NCBI RefSeq assembly: GCF_022230885.1 | Contig: NZ_JAKGCT010000004.1 | Coordinates: 496,001 to 560,000 of the forward strand | Origin: Paenalcaligenes niemegkensis | GTDB taxonomy: Bacteria > Pseudomonadota > Gammaproteobacteria > Burkholderiales > Burkholderiaceae_B | DNA length: 64,000 nucleotides | Direction: 5' to 3' | In this document: positions 25,461 through 35,136 of the stretch, one piece after another | Numbering within the stretch: position 1 is the first letter of the stretch | Layout of the letters: the number at the start of each line of letters is the position of its first letter | Translations under genes and position numbers: made by a program | The notes under the pieces: generated by a model | The model's input: only the letters and a program-made list of their open reading frames with translations | What the model was told of the DNA's origin: nothing | Database searches by the model: none

Positions 25461-28400
25461 ATGCCGGCCAGGAGCAACTATTGGAGAAGTTCGACTGCGT
25501 GCGTCAATCTTGAAGACTTCCCGAGACTGAGCGAAATACATGATCAACAGTACGGAGACAATTTGCCAATATTGTCAGTAGTTATCGAGGGAGCCATCGG
25601 CTGGGCAGTGGGCCGGATGGGCAACGTGGCAGCGGATGCTTTCAGGAGCCAATGGTGCGAAACTGGGGCAAAGGTAGAGCTGATTGCAATCATCGAAGAT
25701 GCTATGGAGAATGCTGTAGCTGCCGTACCTGTCTTAGCGGAAGACTTTCGCTCGGAGACGTTCATCCATCACGTCGTCGCGCCGGCGGTTTTGCAATTTC
25801 TTCGTGATCCGACTACTGATAAGCCCGATGGGGAAATCGTTCAAGGTTACATCGAGCGATTCGTAGAGCCTTTTCTGCGAGGACGCTCACTAGAGAAAAC
25901 CTTATCGCAGTTGTTCCGTACGCAGCGCCCCGCCTTGGAGATTGCCTTTTCTCTGTTTCTGACTCGCCTGCGTCCAGCCCTCTACGCATCTAAGCATTGG
26001 CGGGAGCCGATTCGCGATCAAGCTCTTGAAGAAATCCGATCCACGGTTCTTCGCATCGAAAAGCAATTAGCTCCAACCTCCGTGTTCAATACGGTTGATA
26101 TCGACGTTGCCCGAGCCGATGCAAAGGTAGCTTCCGAAGCGCTCAAATCTTGGACTCAAACAATTGGCGGCGAGCGCATCGATCGACCCGAGCTTGAAGT
26201 ACTTCAGCAACGTATTCGCGAACATCCTTATGCCTGCACGCTGGTCATCGGCGAGTCTGGCTCGGGAAAGTCTGCATTGTTCGCCGAGCTAACTTCACGC
26301 CTCCAGAAACAAGGAATGGTCGTTTTCGCCATCAAGGCAGATCTCCTTCCCACGCATGTGAAAACACTAGACGATGTGTCAGCAGCACTGGGACTTCACG
26401 GACATCTGCTCAGCGAGATTGAGGCCTTGGCGCGGACCGCTCCAGTTGTCGTGCTAATCGACCAGTTGGACGCTGTCAGTGAGGTCATGGATCGATCATC
26501 GGAACGGATGCGGCTAATGCTACAGATCGCCCATCATTTTCAAGATAAGAAACAGACTGAGCCACCCGTGCATATTCTCGTCTCTTCGAGACCCTTCGAA
26601 GCGGACTATGACGCCCGTTTTCAGTCGCTTTACGCTGAGACCATCCAGCTCGCATTACCGAGTCACGAACAAGTCCAAGCACTGCTTCACCGTCTGCACA
26701 TCCCGCAGAAGGAAATTCCTGCAACATTAAGCGAGACGCTGAGACGGCCTTTTGCACTGCGTATCTTCGTTGATATTCTCCGATGTGGTGTTCCTGGCTC
26801 CGAGTTGGTGGCCTCACAGCTTTTGAATACCTGGTTAATATCCGCCAACCTCGGTGACTCCGCGATGCGCCAGACAGTGCTTACGTTTCTAGAAACGTTG
26901 GCCGTTGACATGACCCAGACCGAATCGCTGTGGCGGCCAGTCGATACCTATGAAACTCAGGATCCCCAGGCTGTCCAAGTTGCAGTGGCGTCCGGAATTG
27001 CCGTGAGGCAGAATGGCTTGGTGGGCTTCAGTCATCAAGCTTGGTTGGATGACTTCCAAGTCAAGAATTTCACTAGCGGCCAATCGCTTGCTAACTATGC
27101 CTGGCAAAGGCAAGGCGGCCTCTTCGCACGGGCTACCGTGTTGCGTGCATTGCAGCGCCTCCGTACCTTCGATCTACCTGCCTATACTTCAGCGATCGAT
27201 GCCTTGCTGGGAGACGCCAGAACGCGGCGACACCTTCGCCACCTCGTCGTAGATATGGTCGCCGGACAGCGGCAACCCTCCGAGCGTGAGAGAACTTGGC
27301 TACAACAGCTAGTGCATAGCGATGCGCCATTGGCACGACGAGCCCTCACTAGAGCTACGGCTCATTGGGTAGACTGGCGTGAGTATCTACGCCCGTTAAC
27401 GACTGTCATCATGGGTAACCCGGATCTGCGATGGAGTGCGATTCAGATGTTAATTACGGAAGCTCCATTCGATGCTGACTTCGTAGTCAAATCAATCTCA
27501 GCGATTTGGGATTCCCCTGACCGTGATCTTGATGTGTTTTATGTGTTTTCCAATTCAAGTCAATGGTCTCCAGCATCTGTCGAACGCCTCCAACTCATCT
27601 TTTCACGGCAGAAGAGCGGTGATTACGCGATCGTTAAATATGCACAAGCATTAAGTGACAATCATGCTGCCGATCTGCTAAAAATCTATCTTGAAGGGTT
27701 AGATATCAATGATAACGATCAACTGCAACTCTACGGTTTAGATAAGCTCATAGAGCGTTCATCAAAAACTTTCGCCAGCACTCTCCTCCCATGGTTCGTG
27801 CGCGTGGCTGGTCAGAAAAAGGATGAATCACAAGGCCATCGGAATGCCTATCCATGCTCAACAAGCCTGCCCTCATCATGGGATTACGCGGTGTCTGAGG
27901 ATGGCATCTTTGAAGTCGCCAGGTCTGTTGTTCTCGCCTGCGCCAAAGAGCATCCACGCCATTTCCTATCTCTAATCTCCCCGTTCTTGGATACCGAGGT
28001 CGACGAGGTTCAGGCCTTGATTGCTGAAGGTTTTGCGGCTGGAAATACAGCGCTGGCAAACGAAGGTGTTGAATACTTATTGGCGGATCCGCGTCGACTA
28101 CAACTCGGTATGGCTTTTGTTCAGGACGCTCACGGTGTGAGTCAGCTGGTTACAGGGTGGTCCACAGAGACGCTTCTAAGAGCTATCGTTCCGCAGGTTG
28201 ACGCGAAGCAATTAGAACGTCTACGGTTGAGTATCGAATCATGGGAGCCATACATGGTTGAGGCTCTGGGAGAGACTGATGCACCGATGCGACTCCAGTA
28301 CCGACTTTGGGCACAGGAGCGGCGGCTTTCACTGTTGGCATTGCTGCCTACCGGAGTTTTGGAACCACGCCGATACCGACAAGTCCAGGAGTGGCTATCT

Positions 28401-29975
28401 AAGCAGCCGATTCTGAGACGAGACCGAGGCAAGATGATGGCGTCCTTTGTCGGATCACCGATGTCCGTGCAACAGATGACCCGTGCTTCTGACAAGGACA
28501 TATTCAAATTGATTGATGAAGTTGCTGACACTACCGATCGCCGACCGAGGAGCCGTCGATTGCATCTCGACGGCGGCATCGTGGAGTTAGCTCGTGCGTT
28601 TGCGGCATTCGCCAAAATTCACCCTGAGCGTGCTCTGTGCATCGCGGAGCATCACTTTCAGCCCAATCGACATGAGAACGCAGCAGGCGAGTTACTGCGT
28701 GCTCTTGCCGATAATCCTAGTGTGAATACACAGCACATACGTGCACTCATATGGAAATGGCATCGCGAAGGATTTGCTAGCAAAATATGGAGAAGAGACA
28801 CGGCTTGGGCTCTGCAGCATCTGGCAAAACGCGGTGCAGGCTTAATCGACGAAGACCTCGCTTTACTGGAGACTTGGATCGTTAACGACTCAAAATGCAT
28901 TGAGACACAAATTGCGCAGAGAATTAGTTTGGAGAAGCACAATCGCAAAGCAAGCAGCGCACGCAGCACTCAGACCAAGGCGATTGTATTTGGCCAAAAT
29001 CCGGGAGGCATGCGTGTGCTTCCGCAGGACAACTTCTCGTTGCTTTCAGCGATGGCGGCAGGACTGTTAAGTCGCAAAGAACCGGATTGGGATGGTTGGC
29101 TGTCCGCCTTAGAACGGCATGTGGATCGAGCTGAAGACCCTGCGATTTGGACCGCGTTGCTGATGTTTCGCGGCCAACCGTTGTACTGGGCGAACCGCCC
29201 GCGCACGACGCGACTTTTACAAACGGTCTGGGAAAGGTTCCCGGATGCGTTCTCGAACGAATACATCGGGGACTTCCTATGGAGCAACCGCGAGCTCGTC
29301 GCTGATGAGATGATGAAAGCGATACGGGATTGGTGGTTAGCCAGTGACAAGTCAGAGAGCCGGCAGGCTGCTGGAGAATTGCTGATGGCAACGGTTCTCC
29401 TTAACCCCGAGAACAAAGCGGCAGCCTTACAGCTAGAACAAGTTCTAGCTGGCTCAGCCAGCCCGGAACGTTTGGGCATCTTGTTCACCGCGTCTACGGC
29501 CTGGCGCGAAGACGCTCCCACGTTGCGGCACGCTGCGCATCGTATATTAATGCGTTTTGTACAACAGGCTAGTGGACACGATGCCTCGGCCATTGCTTGT
29601 ATCGTGCCATACCAAGAGGCACCGATAGGAGATTCCCTTACCAAAGAAATGTTCGGCGCTATTGCTGGCAATCCCGCAGTGCTGAGCGCTTGCTTTGGCC
29701 GAAATTTCACACATATCTTGCAGGCCTTGCTTCTCTACCCAGGTTTTGAAGAGCTAGTCCTCGAATTGACGGAGCGCTGTGCAGATCTTATGTTCGCAAA
29801 GGGTGAATCATCCCTTGGGATACCACACGGCGAGAGCTTCGTGGCTATTGCCATTTCGCTCCAAAGGTCGACAGATTCACTCCGAAGTCGAGCCATGGAT
29901 TTATACGAACGATTGTTGGATGGAGCGGTTTACGGGGCGGAAGAGGCAGCCGCTGCTTCGCTTATGCGTGGCTAG
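25461..29975 (+). CDS. 1504-residue STAND-type P-loop NTPase, candidate defence protein
   Basis: A single very long gene. Residues 1-200 form a helical N-terminal region I do not recognise, with a hydrophobic stretch LPILSVVIEGAIGWAVG (about 35-51). An NTPase follows: Walker A GESGSGKSA (264-272), Walker B VVVLIDQLD (329-337; D334, D337) and a sensor-like HILVSSRPFE (371-380). After a winged-helix-like segment (about 400-520) come roughly 980 residues of helical, HEAT/TPR-like repeat sequence with no catalytic motif I can name. This order of N-terminal effector, STAND/NACHT ATPase and long C-terminal sensor is that of Avs and other bacterial NLR-like anti-phage proteins. It stands alone at the edge of the toxin-antitoxin field. 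Defence is inferred from architecture and neighbourhood. Confidence 0.8.
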   Translation: MPARSNYWRSSTACVNLEDFPRLSEIHDQQYGDNLPILSVVIEGAIGWAVGRMGNVAADAFRSQWCETGAKVELIAIIEDAMENAVAAVPVLAEDFRSETFIHHVVAPAVLQFLRDPTTDKPDGEIVQGYIERFVEPFLRGRSLEKTLSQLFRTQRPALEIAFSLFLTRLRPALYASKHWREPIRDQALEEIRSTVLRIEKQLAPTSVFNTVDIDVARADAKVASEALKSWTQTIGGERIDRPELEVLQQRIREHPYACTLVIGESGSGKSALFAELTSRLQKQGMVVFAIKADLLPTHVKTLDDVSAALGLHGHLLSEIEALARTAPVVVLIDQLDAVSEVMDRSSERMRLMLQIAHHFQDKKQTEPPVHILVSSRPFEADYDARFQSLYAETIQLALPSHEQVQALLHRLHIPQKEIPATLSETLRRPFALRIFVDILRCGVPGSELVASQLLNTWLISANLGDSAMRQTVLTFLETLAVDMTQTESLWRPVDTYETQDPQAVQVAVASGIAVRQNGLVGFSHQAWLDDFQVKNFTSGQSLANYAWQRQGGLFARATVLRALQRLRTFDLPAYTSAIDALLGDARTRRHLRHLVVDMVAGQRQPSERERTWLQQLVHSDAPLARRALTRATAHWVDWREYLRPLTTVIMGNPDLRWSAIQMLITEAPFDADFVVKSISAIWDSPDRDLDVFYVFSNSSQWSPASVERLQLIFSRQKSGDYAIVKYAQALSDNHAADLLKIYLEGLDINDNDQLQLYGLDKLIERSSKTFASTLLPWFVRVAGQKKDESQGHRNAYPCSTSLPSSWDYAVSEDGIFEVARSVVLACAKEHPRHFLSLISPFLDTEVDEVQALIAEGFAAGNTALANEGVEYLLADPRRLQLGMAFVQDAHGVSQLVTGWSTETLLRAIVPQVDAKQLERLRLSIESWEPYMVEALGETDAPMRLQYRLWAQERRLSLLALLPTGVLEPRRYRQVQEWLSKQPILRRDRGKMMASFVGSPMSVQQMTRASDKDIFKLIDEVADTTDRRPRSRRLHLDGGIVELARAFAAFAKIHPERALCIAEHHFQPNRHENAAGELLRALADNPSVNTQHIRALIWKWHREGFASKIWRRDTAWALQHLAKRGAGLIDEDLALLETWIVNDSKCIETQIAQRISLEKHNRKASSARSTQTKAIVFGQNPGGMRVLPQDNFSLLSAMAAGLLSRKEPDWDGWLSALERHVDRAEDPAIWTALLMFRGQPLYWANRPRTTRLLQTVWERFPDAFSNEYIGDFLWSNRELVADEMMKAIRDWWLASDKSESRQAAGELLMATVLLNPENKAAALQLEQVLAGSASPERLGILFTASTAWREDAPTLRHAAHRILMRFVQQASGHDASAIACIVPYQEAPIGDSLTKEMFGAIAGNPAVLSACFGRNFTHILQALLLYPGFEELVLELTERCADLMFAKGESSLGIPHGESFVAIAISLQRSTDSLRSRAMDLYERLLDGAVYGAEEAAAASLMRG

Positions 29976-30384
29976 ATGAACCATAGGACATCGCTCAATA
30001 GTTAGTTCTTCCTATTAAATTTTTAGACCTACTTCGTATTTAGCTGCCTCTACCTGCGCCAAAGCACAGCTTATAAGGACTGACTCTTGTTCGAAACAAT
30101 AATATTAAATTACAGCCAAATCTACGGTAGTTTTACACGCACAAACACGCGGAAGTGACCTGCCTCCACGATGGAGACTCCTGACGGAATCATTCATGAA
30201 TTTAAGCTCCGCAGATCAACACTTTAGACCTCAGGTAAGACTCAAGTCTGTTAACCGTAGCTATCAAACCAAGAATATACATATAAATTGACGAGTAATT
30301 AAATCTAAATACTATGAAATTTATAAAACAATTCTAATATAAATTTCTAGAATATTATTTTAATCTTCAATTAAACTTAGATTG
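29976..30384. other. AT-rich intergenic stretch
   Basis: About 400 bp, increasingly AT-rich toward the flagellin remnant. No gene, hairpin with T-run or repeat that I can support. Confidence 0.6.
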
Positions 30385-30938
30385 TTACATAATACAATAA
30401 TTCAATCCATCAACCCTGCGAGGGATAGAGCTTTCCACATCAAAACCAGGAGGGTTTAAATCAACGCCCAGCACCTGATTGTCGTAAGCACCAACCTGCA
30501 AGTTAACCATGCCACCCGTACCATCCAGCAAACGAACCCCGTTGAATTCAGCCTGCTGCACAATACGATCAATTTCCTTTAAATTCAAATTGATCTCGGC
30601 CTGAATCGTGTCACGGTCGATTTGATTAAGCCCACCCGACACACCTTGCACCGTTAGTTGGCGAACACGCTGCAGCCTGTCTAATACATACCGGCCAGGG
30701 CACTTTCTGCAGTGGCGGTCAGCGAGACGCCATCATTACTATTGCGCCGCGCCATCGCCTGCCCCGTGATTTGGCTAGTCAGGCGATTTCCAATAGATAA
30801 CCCGGCAGCATCGTCTTTAGCACCATTAACACGCATGCCGGACGCCAAGCGTTCACTGGCAACGGTCAATGCTGAATTATTACGCTGAAGGTTCTGTAAC
30901 GCCTTCACGGATGACAGATTGGTGTAAATAGTTTGCAT
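30385..30938 (-). pseudogene. truncated and frameshifted flagellin
   Basis: ATG 30938 starts the flagellin N-terminal domain (TIYTNLSSVKALQNLQRNNS, then ASERLASGMRVNGAKDDAAG). The frame shifts near 30680-30690 and resumes as LDRLQRVRQLTVQG, IQAEINLNLKEIDRI and FNGVRLLDG. It ends at DGLNYCIM after about 180 residues. The variable middle and the C-terminal D0/D1 helices are missing, so no filament subunit can be made. It is not a copy of the intact flagellin at 42006: it starts MQTIYTN rather than MSVINTN, so it was a distinct second flagellin. Confidence 0.8.
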
Positions 30939-30978
30939 AAGCCAGAACAAAGGTTAAGGGTGACTTAATCTTCCTTAG

Positions 30979-31005
30979 GTAACGGTAACGTTTTAAAAAA
31001 CTTTA
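30979..31005 (-). promoter_or_regulatory. sigma-28 (FliA) promoter of the truncated flagellin
   Basis: On the minus strand: TAAAGTTT, 11 nt, ACCGTTAC. The -35 box is identical to that of the intact flagellin promoter and the -10 box differs only in its last base (ACCGTTAC against ACCGTTAA). It lies 40 bp upstream of the pseudogene ATG. Confidence 0.75.
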
Positions 31006-31697
31006 GCGTCTTGCAAACTACTTATACCCAAGGGAGGCATGCCATCCATCTCTGCAGGCAATACAGATAACCTTAATCAAACATAGCCAAATCCCTACTT
31101 TTATAAAAACTCCTGTGATTCTGTAGCTGTAAAGCTAAAGTTTTTGTGTTGAAAGTAGACAGATATCTGGTTTTGAAGGGCAATATAACTAGATTGATAA
31201 TTTGGAGGGAAAAACACTCGGTAAGCAGACGACCCAAAGCGGAAACTCATCTGTGATTTCTTATTGGCAGTTTTAAGCGAAACCAGTCTTTCATTATGAA
31301 GCAACAAATTATCACCCGTCACCGATCGTTGACTGTGAGAGATGCATCATGCCTGCAGAATCTCAGATGAGAAGATTGGTCTTTGTCGTGGGTGTGCAGC
31401 GCTTGCGATACAAATTCCACTCGAATAGTGCCGCGAGCTGATTAATCGTCCAGCCTGTATCGAATTGCACCTGCAATCGGCGTGATCACGCTGAGTCAGC
31501 CCTGACCCTCTCTTCAAAATGACAGTGACCAACTGGCCAGATACACGGAGTTCCGATGACAGCTAGCGTTGACATTTGAACAATTTAGTTTTGATCCAAA
31601 AGCAAGAACCGACCACTGCTGTCCCAATAACTTCCGGTTTAAAACTTTGAAACGTGATATTTGGATGTTTTTCACTTAACATATTGAAACAAAAGAA
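31006..31697. other. intergenic stretch, no well-supported gene
   Basis: About 690 bp. A 73-codon minus-strand frame at 31101-31322 (starting MTGDNLLLHNERLVSLKT) is possible but has no ribosome binding site or family. The rest shows no convincing coding or RNA structure. The lost 5' part of the DUF6119 gene would have begun here. Confidence 0.5.
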
Positions 31698-32823
31698 ATG
31701 ATACGTATCAAACAGCAGCCACCAACTTCAATGAGAGGGGGTCTTTACGTAAAGCAAAGCACCGAAAAAAGACCTCGCTGGGGCCCTGTGCTCGACGAGG
31801 TTGCGGGTCTCGTAGTACCGAATCTGGCCAATCGATCGAGTTCTGCAGCACTGTTGCTTCGAGTAGATGGCGACATTTTTGCTTTTACCTTTGGTTACGA
31901 TCGTTATTTGCTTGAGCAGTCGCTGTTCGTACAGGACTTTGGTCTTCGAACAGCGCTCAACACACTCGACGAAAAATCATTACGAAGCGTTGACTTACAT
32001 ACTCTTGAAGACCAACCTGTTCAGAAAAAATCTCAGGCGGCTCGCGATTCGGAGGTAAGCGTATTTGGAATCGACATCCTTCGGGATATCCTTCGCGCCG
32101 TGACTGGTGTTCCCAAGAGGGAAGTTAATCTCATGCAGATTGCAGGTGGAGATGCTGCGTTCTCCTTTAGCGTCGAAATGGAAGCCGAAGATTTTCCCAT
32201 GTTGTGCCGTCGCGTCAAAGGTTACTATGCCAATGAAGACTACAAGGCGTCTTTCTCATGGGTCGATAATGTTCGCAAGGTCAAGGACGATGTCTCGATT
32301 GATGCGCTGAATATGCGGTTGGTTCAAGCCATCTCCGCGCGCGATCCTGGAATCATGGTTACACTGCCGGAGATCGGCGCATGGGTATTTCCTGCTTGAC
32401 AAGCAGCTTGTCAAAACCAACCGTACCACATCACCCATAGAACTCTGCGACCTACTGACCCCTGCTAAGCAGTTGGTGCACGTAAAGCATCGCAAGGGTG
32501 GATCGGCTGGACTTAGCCATCTCTTTGCCCAGGGAGGTGTGGCTGCGGAAATCATGCTAGGCGATAAAGAGTTCCGCAAGAAGGCACGAACTGTGCTGCG
32601 TAGAGTTAATCCGGCCGCACATGATCTCGTACCTTTAAACACTATCAGGAGCGCAGACTACGAGATTGTTTTTCTGATCTTGGGAGAGGACAGTGCTACG
32701 CTCAAGCAGAACTTACCATTTTTCAGCAGGGTCAATCTGACGAAAGCGTTCGAAAACCTCACTCGACGTGGATTTCGGGTTTCAATCGCTGGTGCCGCAA
32801 AGTCACAGCGCTTAATCCCTTAA
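31698..32823 (+). pseudogene. DUF6119/TIGR04141 family protein, N-truncated with internal deletion
   Basis: The family core GGLYVKQSTEKRPRWGPVLD, the block ALLLRVDGDIFAFTFGY and the C-terminal blocks VHVKHRKGGSAGLSHLFAQG and LPFFSRVNLTKAFENL are all recognisable. About 100 N-terminal residues are absent. Near 32370-32390, after VTLPEI, about 110 residues are deleted and the frame changes before FLLDKQLVKTNRTTSPIELC. TIGR04141 proteins are sporadically distributed and often sit in defence islands; their activity is not established. Not functional as it stands. Confidence 0.72.
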
Positions 32824-33022
32824 TTAGGAAACCTGCACAGGCGGGTAAGTGGAAGCTTAAATGGCATACCGCGCTATTAGTGTTTCTCAACTGCCCGTTG
32901 AAAATAAGATTCGGTAATGACGCGTAGTGGCTGCAGCCGACCCGTAGCGGACAGTCCTCACAGGGCTTATCATGCATAAGCGACGCAGATAATTTCCCCA
33001 AGCGATTTGCTATGGAGCCCAA

Positions 33023-33886
33023 ATGAACCGCCGATATTTGTTGAAAACCTTGTTGTACAGTACTGGAGCTCTTTTGGCCCGCCCAGGATCGTCCTTTGCG
33101 CAGACAACAGGAGACACGGTCGCCCTGATAGCCGCACTCGAACACAGGCACGGTGGAAGACTGGGCGTAGCTACTCTTGATACAGCGACGGGGATGCGTT
33201 CTGCATACCGCGGCAACGAACGATTCTTAATTTGCAGCACCTTCAAGTTGCTATTGACGGCCGCAGTTTTGAAGCGTGTGGATAACAACGAGGAGCAGCT
33301 CGACCGACGAATCACCTTCGATAGATCGTTGATCCTTGCTTGGGCGCCGGTCACTGGGCTGAATGTTGGATCACCCGGCATGAGTATTCAGGAGCTCTGC
33401 GAAGCGACGATGATCATGAGCGACAATACCGCCGCCAACCTGTTGTTGGAAACACTCGGTGGGCCAGCTGCCGTTACCGCGTACGCCCGAAGTCTGGGCG
33501 ATACTAAAACACGACTGGATCATATTGAGCCGCTCGATGGTAGTCAACAGGGTGACGAAGATACGACCACCCCTCAGTCAATGCTGGAAAATATGCAAAA
33601 GATCATGCTCGGCAAAACACTCTCCGAAGAATCTAGAACACGGCTTATCAACTGGTTCGCAATGAACCAGACGGGCTCTCAGACTTTAAAAGCGGGGTTG
33701 TCATCGGACTGGCTCATCGGCGACAAAACCGGTGCCGCGAACAATACCAATAACGATATTGCTCTTATCACACCACCAGGACGACAACCCATATTGGTGG
33801 CCGCGTATTACACGAATGACGGGATAAACAGCAACGCGCGCAAAGCGGTGTTGGCTAAGGTGGGGAAGATCGTGGTGAAGTTGTAA
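33023..33886 (+). CDS. class A beta-lactamase with short omega loop
   Basis: This 287-residue serine beta-lactamase has active-site S72-T-F-K75, the SDN loop 133-135, and K235-T-G237 followed by AANNTNNDIAL. In the omega loop E169 is present (RLDHIEP, the Glu166 equivalent). The following segment reads LDGSQQGDEDTTTP, two residues shorter than the usual ExxLNxxxPGDxxDTTTP, with Asp at the Asn170 position. The N-terminus (NRRYLLKTLL, then SSFA/Q) is Tat-like, suggesting folded export to the periplasm. GGAG precedes the ATG. No ampR-type regulator is adjacent. It abuts an MFS fragment on the other strand. Confidence 0.9.
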   Translation: MNRRYLLKTLLYSTGALLARPGSSFAQTTGDTVALIAALEHRHGGRLGVATLDTATGMRSAYRGNERFLICSTFKLLLTAAVLKRVDNNEEQLDRRITFDRSLILAWAPVTGLNVGSPGMSIQELCEATMIMSDNTAANLLLETLGGPAAVTAYARSLGDTKTRLDHIEPLDGSQQGDEDTTTPQSMLENMQKIMLGKTLSEESRTRLINWFAMNQTGSQTLKAGLSSDWLIGDKTGAANNTNNDIALITPPGRQPILVAAYYTNDGINSNARKAVLAKVGKIVVKL

Positions 33887-33890
33887 ATGT

Positions 33891-34056
33891 GAAGTCCAAG
33901 GCCGAAGAGAATTATAAGCCCTGCAATACCCGCGTCAGAGAACCCTGCTTCCTCCATCGTCATTGGAGCGATGTAGGTAATGGAGGTAAAAAAGGCCGTT
34001 GAACCGAAGATAGTGATGCTCATAGCGAGCAGAACCTGCGGGACCATGAAAGCGCG
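33891..34056 (-). pseudogene. MFS transporter fragment
   Basis: The translation RAFMVPQVLLAMSITIFGST and the following block TYIAPMTMEEAGFSDAGIAG match the middle of DHA1-family drug/sugar exporters. Only about 55 residues remain and no start or end is present. It was cut when the beta-lactamase side was joined. Confidence 0.6.
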
Positions 34057-34145
34057 TATAAAACAGGGTGCTATGTGCAGTCCGAAGCGGTAGTGGATCA
34101 ACTACATTCAAACTTGTAAAAGGCCCTGGTGAAGCGCGGCCTACA

Positions 34146-34454
34146 GTGAGCTATTCTGTCCCCTTCACAGAAGAGGCGCAGTCTGACCTGCTTCGACTTT
34201 ATGATTATCTGCTGGAGCAAGATCCACACACTACTCGCATTGCGGAACAGGCTCTGAACGGCACCACTCGTTCTCTCGAATTGCTGGGACAATTTCCATA
34301 TAGCTGTCGTAAAGCAACGCCAGGCAACCCGTACTTAAGGGAACTTATTATTCCGTTTAGCTCAACAGGTTATGTTGTGCTGTTTGAAATAGAGCCTGAT
34401 AACTTCGTAACCATTTCGGCTGTCAGGCATCAATGGAAATCCGACTACCACTGA
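34146..34454 (+). CDS. ParE/RelE-family toxin, antitoxin missing
   Basis: This 102-residue toxin from GTG 34146 reads VPFTEEAQSDLLRLYDYLLE, then RSLELLGQFPYSCRK and LRELIIPFSSTGYVVLFEIE, ending ISAVRHQ. This is the ParE signature. Upstream only nine codons of a possible antitoxin end (KALVKRGLQ-stop) remain and overlap the start, so this is an orphan toxin. Whether an unlinked antitoxin protects the cell cannot be seen here. Confidence 0.82.
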   Translation: MSYSVPFTEEAQSDLLRLYDYLLEQDPHTTRIAEQALNGTTRSLELLGQFPYSCRKATPGNPYLRELIIPFSSTGYVVLFEIEPDNFVTISAVRHQWKSDYH

Positions 34455-34540
34455 TCTCGGTCGAAACAGTCATCGACAACTTCTCTTTTCATACAGCCTT
34501 TGTTTCAAAGCAGCCGTCAGTATATGGCTGCTAGCTGTCC

Positions 34541-34980
34541 CTAGGCGTTGACGCTGCCCGAGCGCAGGAAAGAATATCGACGAATGTCCGTTCTCAACTT
34601 CCATCCCCTACCTTCCCAATAGCGGTGGGCAGAGTGGTTTTCTTGGAGAACGTCGATATGACTCTTTTGAATGCCGAGTCGTTCGAGCCCAGCCAAGCAA
34701 TTCTCGACTAAGCGGGAGGCAATGCCACGTTTACGGTGTGTAGGCAAGACCACAAGGTGCTGCAGGTAGCCGCGACGACCATCATGGCCTGACATGATAC
34801 ATCCAACAATAGTGTCGCGTTCGATAGCAACGAAGCTCAAGCCAGGATTGCGCAATAAGTAGCGTTGAGTAGCCTCCAGTGAATCCGCATCGCGAAAAGT
34901 AACCCCATCAGTTTTTTCATCATTGCGATGACACTGTGATAGTCGGCAATGGTCATTGGTCGGATAGAAACTTGATTCAC
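34541..34980 (-). pseudogene. GNAT acetyltransferase, frameshifted
   Basis: From GTG 34980: VNQVSIRPMTIADYHSVIAM. The frame is then lost in the T-run 34912-34917 (poly-A on the coding strand). One more base gives TDGVTFRDADSLEATQRYLL and a complete GNAT core including LQHLVVLPTHRKRGIASRLV, the acetyl-CoA loop. Total about 146 residues. Substrate unknown. One base from intact. Confidence 0.75.
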
Positions 34981-35136
34981 GGCGATGAAGTAAGAATGAT
35001 AAGTGAACCACAAGCATACTCCTGCTTTTGGCCGAATGTCGAATGACGTTTGTCCCAAATGTTTTACCCCGAGCCATTGCGGATTTGGCCATCGTTGGCG
35101 TAGGGCCTGCCAAGCGGCACGCAGGTGCTGTCCAAT

